A stretch of DNA of 64,000 nucleotides from Shiella aurantiaca. Its GTDB lineage: Bacteria; Bacteroidota; Bacteroidia; Cytophagales; Cyclobacteriaceae. Made by a program: the position numbers and the translations under genes. The DNA is taken from NCBI GenBank assembly GCA_030412945.1, contig JAUHJS010000004.1, forward strand, positions 248,001 through 312,000, read 5' to 3'. Numbering within the stretch: position 1 is the first letter of the stretch; each line of letters opens with the position of its first letter. This document shows positions 59,707 to 64,000 of the stretch, one piece after another. The notes beneath the pieces are model-generated. The model searched no databases. It was given only the letters and a program-made list of their open reading frames with translations, and had not been told where the DNA came from.

Positions 59707-60831
59707 ATGCCAAAAGAGATAAAAGATCAAATCCACACGGAAAAGGTTGGTTCAGCCATTTATCAATTATTTGACCTTGCTAGCAAAGAAAAATCCTTTA
59801 TCATGCTGATACTGGGCTTCACTTTCCTGTGCGCGGTAGTTACTCCCTATCCGGAGATTGCCATGTGGGTGGGTTTTGGTTTGGCCGGATATTCTGCCAT
59901 TGCTAACGACAGTATCCAGACCTTGGGTACCTTCATTGCTTCCAATAGCAATAGAAAGTGGTATGTATTATGGCTCTATATTGGAATCATCTTCGTAGCT
60001 ACTGTTTTTTATAGCTGGTATATGTACAATGGCGATGTGAGCAATCAGCGCCTATTTACCAAAGGCTTGGAAAAGGCTCCGGAATCCTTTGTGTTTCTAC
60101 AGTTAGCTGCCCCCGTAATTCTTTTGGTACTCACGCGCCTGCGCATGCCGGTATCTACCACCTTCCTCTTGCTCAATGCCTTTACTTATAAGGCCGGAAC
60201 CATCATCAAGATTGTTCAAAAAAGTATGGTAGGCTATATGCTTTCACTTAGCATAGGGATTGTCGCTTGGATTATCGTTTCAAAACTGTTCAGCAAGTTT
60301 GCCAAAGGCAAGCCGGGCAAATTCTGGATGCCCCTACAGTGGATTACCAGCGGTACACTTTGGGCGGTATGGATCGTGCAAGATGCTGCCAATATTGCCA
60401 TATACCTTCCTCGTAGCTTATCGGTTCCCCAGTTTATCGGTTTTGCCGGATTCATTTTCTTCGGACTGGGTCTTTTGTTCTACCTCAAAGGAGATAAGAT
60501 TCAGGACATCGTGAATGAGAAATCGGGGGTAAAAGATGTGCGTGCCGCCACTGTAATTGATTTGGTGTACGCCCTTATTTTGTTCTATTTCTCAAAAGTA
60601 AGCACCGTACCTATGAGTACTACCTGGGTATTTATTGGCTTGCTAGCCGGACGTGAAATTGCCATTGGTTTGACTAAGGAACGTGCAAAAAGACGCCAAG
60701 ATACCGTTGTTAAGGCCTTTAAACTAATGGGTAAAGATTTGGGCAAAGCCATGCTTGGCTTACTGATTTCCCTATTGCTTGCCTTGGCCATCAATCAGGG
60801 TGTGAGAGAGGAGTTTATCAATTTATTCTAA
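59707..60831 (+). CDS. Divergent PiT-like inorganic phosphate transporter
   Basis: A 374-residue polytopic membrane protein with about ten helices. It shows the PiT internal repeat in weak form: SAIANDSIQTLGTFIAS with RMPVSTTFLLLNAFT in the first half, and IVQDAANIAIYLPRSL with VPMSTTWVFIGLLAGREIAIGL in the second. The (P/V)xSTT elements are PiT hallmarks. It lacks the long central hydrophilic loop. It is divergent from a Na/Pi cotransporter gene. It may also carry other anions; assignment is moderate. It overlaps the convergent amidohydrolase by 9 bases. Confidence 0.75.
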   Translation: MPKEIKDQIHTEKVGSAIYQLFDLASKEKSFIMLILGFTFLCAVVTPYPEIAMWVGFGLAGYSAIANDSIQTLGTFIASNSNRKWYVLWLYIGIIFVATVFYSWYMYNGDVSNQRLFTKGLEKAPESFVFLQLAAPVILLVLTRLRMPVSTTFLLLNAFTYKAGTIIKIVQKSMVGYMLSLSIGIVAWIIVSKLFSKFAKGKPGKFWMPLQWITSGTLWAVWIVQDAANIAIYLPRSLSVPQFIGFAGFIFFGLGLLFYLKGDKIQDIVNEKSGVKDVRAATVIDLVYALILFYFSKVSTVPMSTTWVFIGLLAGREIAIGLTKERAKRRQDTVVKAFKLMGKDLGKAMLGLLISLLLALAINQGVREEFINLF

Positions 60832-62010
60832 ATGCTTGAGCGCTTGGTAGGCCATTAATCCGGCTCCTATTTCAAGTGCTCCTTCATCGATATTGAATGT
60901 GGGGGTATGTACCGAAGAAACAATTCCTTTTTCTTCGTTGCGTACCCCTAATCTGTAAAAACAGGCGTCCATTTCCTGCGAGTAGTAGGAAAAGTCTTCG
61001 GCAGCCATCCATAAGTCCAGCTCCACCACATTCTCCTCCCCTAAGTATTCTTGGGCAATGGTGCGTGCTTTAGCCGTCAATTCAGGATGATTGGTTAAGA
61101 AAGGATAACCGCGCATAATGGTAAACTCGCAAGAGCCGCCCATGCTTTCGGCTATGCCTTCGGCCATTTTCTTCATCAGGCCATGGGCTTTGCTGCGCCA
61201 CTCTTCATTCATGGTGCGGAAGGTACCCTCCATTTTTACTTCATTTGGGATGATATTGGTAGCGCCTTGGGCAATTACCTTTCCAAAAGAAAGCACACTG
61301 GGCACTTTAGGACTAGCATTTCGGCTCACAATCTGCTGCAAAGCCACTAAAATATGCGCGGAAATTAGTACAGGGTCGATATTCATTTCCGGCATAGCGC
61401 CATGGCCCCCTTTTCCTTTCACGGTGACATAAATCTCATCAGCACTGGCCATATACATACCTTCGCGGAAGCCCACCTTTCCTACCGGAATTTGGGGCAT
61501 CACATGCTGGCCTATAATGGCTTTAGGTTCAGGATTTTTCAGGATACCTTCTTTGATTAGCAGACTGGCGCCACCGGGGATTTTCTCTTCGCCCGGCTGA
61601 AAAATCAATTTCACACTACCTTCAAATTCATGGGTAAGTTGAGAGAGTATTCTGGCTACGCCCAATAAAGAGGCGGTGTGCACATCATGCCCACAGGCAT
61701 GCATAACTCCTTCTTTCTTAGACTTGTAGGGCACTTCATTGGCTTCTACTATGGGCAAGGCGTCCATATCCGCCCGTAGTGCGATTACCTTTTTATCCGG
61801 GTTTTTGCCCTTAATCAGTACACTCACGCCTGTTCCGGCTATGCCGCCCTGTGGCTGCAAGCCCATGGCTTTGAGCTGATTTTCTACAAAAGCGGCTGTT
61901 TCGTATTCTTCAAAAGACAACTCGGGGTGGGCATGCAGATGGTGCCTAAAGGCTATTACTTCTGATTTGTATTGCTGGGCGAGTTGTTTTACTTGTTGAA
62001 GAAGGCTCAT
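60823..62010 (-). CDS. M20-family amidohydrolase (N-acyl-L-amino acid type)
   Basis: A 395-residue peptidase M20D-like amidohydrolase. Metal-binding motifs: HACGHDVHTASLLG, FQPGEEKIPGG and ADEIYVTVKGKGGHGAMPE (dimerisation domain), then DLWMAAEDFSYYS near the C-terminus. Family members deacylate N-acyl amino acids or hippurate-type substrates. There is no signal peptide, so it is cytoplasmic. The next gene on the minus strand is the SPOR lipoprotein, 3 bases away. Confidence 0.93.
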   Translation of the reverse strand: MSLLQQVKQLAQQYKSEVIAFRHHLHAHPELSFEEYETAAFVENQLKAMGLQPQGGIAGTGVSVLIKGKNPDKKVIALRADMDALPIVEANEVPYKSKKEGVMHACGHDVHTASLLGVARILSQLTHEFEGSVKLIFQPGEEKIPGGASLLIKEGILKNPEPKAIIGQHVMPQIPVGKVGFREGMYMASADEIYVTVKGKGGHGAMPEMNIDPVLISAHILVALQQIVSRNASPKVPSVLSFGKVIAQGATNIIPNEVKMEGTFRTMNEEWRSKAHGLMKKMAEGIAESMGGSCEFTIMRGYPFLTNHPELTAKARTIAQEYLGEENVVELDLWMAAEDFSYYSQEMDACFYRLGVRNEEKGIVSSVHTPTFNIDEGALEIGAGLMAYQALKHLE

Positions 62011-62013
62011 GGC

Positions 62014-62535
62014 TTATTTGAGGTAGACTTTTTCAGGAATAATAATGGCTTTGGAAAACTCCACCTTAAGGGTGGCATATACTTTTTGTGCTTCGAGCCT
62101 ATCGACAAAGCGGCCGACCTTCACTTTGTATGTGGGCGGTACATATTGCACATCGGGGCGGTGCTTGGCCACCAAATGCGTAGCCTGTGCCTTAGCCTGC
62201 ATGGCTTTATCGCGGTCGGTGCCTGTGTAAACAAGTACCGTATAGCCATCGATGTAGCGTACCTTGCGGGTGTTTTCAGCTATGGAATCGAGGGCGGCAT
62301 TCAATTGCAGCGTATTATCCGCACTGGGCCTTGGATAGCTTTTTTGCTCCGGCTTGCTGCTTTCCTCCTCTGTCTCTTCCACTTTTTCTAGCTCCACCTG
62401 CGGCCTGTAGGCACTCAAATCCTCGGAATAGCGCGCATCCGTACTTCCCGAAGAAGCAGGAGCCGCGGGCTTACAACTATAAGCAAACACGGCTAGTAAG
62501 CCCATACCAAAGAATAAGCGGGTAAATCGTATCAT
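62014..62535 (-). CDS. SPOR-domain lipoprotein
   Basis: A 173-residue lipoprotein (signal MIRFTRLFFGMGLLAVFAYSC, lipid on Cys21). A disordered acidic linker (about 30-75; ELEKVEETEEESSKPEQ) leads to a C-terminal SPOR-like domain (about 95-170; YTVLVYTGTDRDKAMQAKAQA and YKVKVGRFVDRLEAQKVYATLK). SPOR domains bind denuded peptidoglycan, often at the division site. It lies between secA and the amidohydrolase on the minus strand. Confidence 0.85.
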   Translation of the reverse strand: MIRFTRLFFGMGLLAVFAYSCKPAAPASSGSTDARYSEDLSAYRPQVELEKVEETEEESSKPEQKSYPRPSADNTLQLNAALDSIAENTRKVRYIDGYTVLVYTGTDRDKAMQAKAQATHLVAKHRPDVQYVPPTYKVKVGRFVDRLEAQKVYATLKVEFSKAIIIPEKVYLK

Positions 62536-62536
62536 A

Positions 62537-64000
62537 TTATTCCTCCACTAATACACATTTATTGGCCTTAAGGTCTTCCTCGATGGTCTTGAATTTCACA
62601 TCCTTTTTCACCGTGCCATCCGTGTATTGCACCGTTACTTTATCATTTCTGCCTACAATTTTTTCCGACTTAATAGGAGCCGCCTTTTCCACCGGAGGGC
62701 GATTGGCGCCTGCTGAGCTGCCTTGTAAGGCCGAGCCCGTCTCTTCTTTGCTTTCCTTATAATTGGCACGTGCCCGCTGAGCTCTGGCGGCTTCCACTTG
62801 CTCAGGATTTTGCACGGGAAGATCGGCTTTGGTGAGGAAAGAAACGGTTTCCTCATTCAGCTTGGCAATAAAGCCTTTGAACAGTTCAAAGCCTTCAAAT
62901 TTATAGACCATCAATGGGTCTTTCTGCTCATACACCGCATTTTGCACCGACTGCTTCAGGTCGTCCATATCGCGGAGATGCTCTTTCCAGGTTTGGTCAA
63001 TAATGGCCAAGGTGAGCATTTTCTCCATCGAGCGGGTCAATTCGCCACAGTTCGACTCGATGTTCTTCTTCAGGTTAGACACCACCCCGATTTGCTTTTT
63101 GCCATCGGTGAAAGGCACCATCAGGTCTTCTACCGTGGCTCCTTTGGTCTGGAAGATGTTCTGGATAATCGGCATGGCCTTCTCGGCAATGCCTTTGTTT
63201 TTGCGTTTGTAAGCCGACAAGGCTTCTTCGTACACCTTTTCGCTGAGGGTGGCCACATCGGTTTTTTCGAATGTTTCTCTATCGATAGACAAATCAATCG
63301 CAAACACGCTCAAGGCATTGATTTTCAGGCTATCATAATCCTGACTCGCCTTAGCTCCGCTTACGATATCCTCAGCTGCATCGTAGAACATGGTCATGAT
63401 ATCCAGCTCCAAACGTTCGCCATAAAGGGCGTTGCGTCTACGCTTGTACACCACTTCACGCTGCGAGTTCATTACGTTATCGTATTCCAGCAAGCGCTTA
63501 CGCGTACCAAAGTTATTTTCTTCTACTTTCTTCTGCGCACGCTCGATGGACTTAGTAATCATAGAATGCTGAATCACTTCGCCTTCTTCCAAGCCCATGC
63601 GATCCATCAAACGGGCAATACGGTCGGAGCCGAACAAGCGCATCAGGTTGTCTTCCAAAGAAACAAAGAACTGAGAAGAACCCGGATCTCCCTGACGGCC
63701 CGAGCGACCTCTCAACTGGCGATCGACCCTTCTGGACTCGTGTCTTTCGGTACCGATAATCGCCAAACCTCCGGCTGCTTTCGATTCAGGCGTAAGCTTG
63801 ATATCCGTACCACGACCCGCCATGTTGGTGGCAATGGTTACGGTGCTTGGCTTACCTGCCTCCTGTACAATTTCCGCTTCGCGGGCGTGCTGCTTGGCAT
63901 TCAATACTTGGTGCTTGATTTTGCGCAAATTGAGCATGCGGCTCAAGAGTTCAGAAATCTCTACCGAAGTAGTCCCCACTAGCACAGGACGTCCGGCTTC
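62537..64000 (-). CDS. secA: Preprotein translocase ATPase SecA (C-terminal part, cut by window edge)
   Basis: The C-terminal 487 residues of SecA are visible; the N-terminal half is outside the window. The frame is open through base 64000. Nucleotide-binding domain 2 starts GRPVLVGTTSVEISE and contains TNMAGRGTDIKL and RQLRGRSGRQGDPGSSQFF; the helical scaffold and wing domains follow (EEGEVIQHSMITKSIERAQKKVEENNF, RKRLLEYDNVMNSQREVVYKRR). The end (KANKCVLVEE) lacks the cysteine zinc tail of E. coli SecA, as usual in this phylum. Confidence 0.97.
   Translation of the reverse strand, partial: EAGRPVLVGTTSVEISELLSRMLNLRKIKHQVLNAKQHAREAEIVQEAGKPSTVTIATNMAGRGTDIKLTPESKAAGGLAIIGTERHESRRVDRQLRGRSGRQGDPGSSQFFVSLEDNLMRLFGSDRIARLMDRMGLEEGEVIQHSMITKSIERAQKKVEENNFGTRKRLLEYDNVMNSQREVVYKRRRNALYGERLELDIMTMFYDAAEDIVSGAKASQDYDSLKINALSVFAIDLSIDRETFEKTDVATLSEKVYEEALSAYKRKNKGIAEKAMPIIQNIFQTKGATVEDLMVPFTDGKKQIGVVSNLKKNIESNCGELTRSMEKMLTLAIIDQTWKEHLRDMDDLKQSVQNAVYEQKDPLMVYKFEGFELFKGFIAKLNEETVSFLTKADLPVQNPEQVEAARAQRARANYKESKEETGSALQGSSAGANRPPVEKAAPIKSEKIVGRNDKVTVQYTDGTVKKDVKFKTIEEDLKANKCVLVEE

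Noticed and set aside
62798..63982. A 394-codon plus-strand frame antisense to secA
   Set aside because: Length comes from the strongly biased secA codons on the opposite strand; its translation has no recognisable motif.

Overview
The window looks like chromosomal DNA of a Bacteroidota bacterium. Supporting signs: Bacteroidota-type -7 boxes (TAnnTTTG) before many genes; a type IX secretion tail on a surface protein; DUF4270 and DUF6150 proteins; a bacterial geranylgeranylglyceryl phosphate synthase; a 29-residue bS22-like (COX24-type) ribosomal peptide between a TPR gene and RNase G; and the local orders glycogen-synthase-like/DUF4270/glmS and panC/panD/YbhN-like. The genus cannot be fixed from the sequence. 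No phage, transposase or CRISPR array was seen.

Layout. 1-9470: housekeeping block (mutY, HU-like protein, TPR protein, bS22-like peptide, RNase G; then on the minus strand a HAD phosphatase, prmA, a DUF6150 protein, tpiA, a secreted protein and a UPF1-like helicase). 9586-14733: lipoprotein, cupin, radical SAM protein, nqrF without nqrA-E beside it, a degenerate arginase-fold protein and an RDD protein. 14734-16251: AT-rich insertion with a two-gene cassette (69-aa protein plus a Clp-fold serine protease of the SDH family). 16252-28400: mixed core genes including deoC, acyP, an MscS channel, a TlpA-like thioredoxin, a TPR histidine kinase, a sugar kinase/murQ pair for cell-wall sugar recycling, and a SprT-like protease. 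28469-30752: the GTPases der and era. 30875-35413: initiator tRNA with an adjacent broken partial copy of itself, then accessory DNA with an FG-GAP/CRTAC1 protein and a vanadium-haloperoxidase-like lipoprotein, and a remnant of a PiT phosphate permease. 35414-46153: a potassium-uptake locus in which an NtrC-type sigma-54 activator precedes a 33-aa membrane peptide, kdpF, kdpA, kdpB, kdpC, a porin, a KdpD lacking its kinase half, and a separate histidine kinase; a four-helix-bundle gene is inserted antisense between kdpB and kdpC. 46428-64000: glmS, DUF4270, a degenerate one-domain glycogen-synthase-like protein, panCD, a YbhN-like protein, rfaE2, a metallopeptidase, acyl-CoA dehydrogenase, an AraC regulator, GGGP synthase, two small membrane proteins, two divergently transcribed phosphate-transporter-like genes, an M20 amidohydrolase, a SPOR lipoprotein and the C-terminal part of secA.

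The observations most worth a second look: (i) two matching 18-bp boxes (14 of 18 identical) placed in the same orientation before each of two divergent phosphate-transporter-like genes, offset by about one helical turn, which suggests a Pho-type operator; (ii) the rewired kdp locus (NtrC-type activator, split KdpD, extra micropeptide, antisense insert); (iii) the tRNA-fMet partial duplication carrying a 38-nt tandem insertion; (iv) the SDH-protease cassette; (v) conserved enzyme folds that have lost catalytic motifs (arginase-like and glycogen-synthase-like proteins); (vi) probable leaderless genes.
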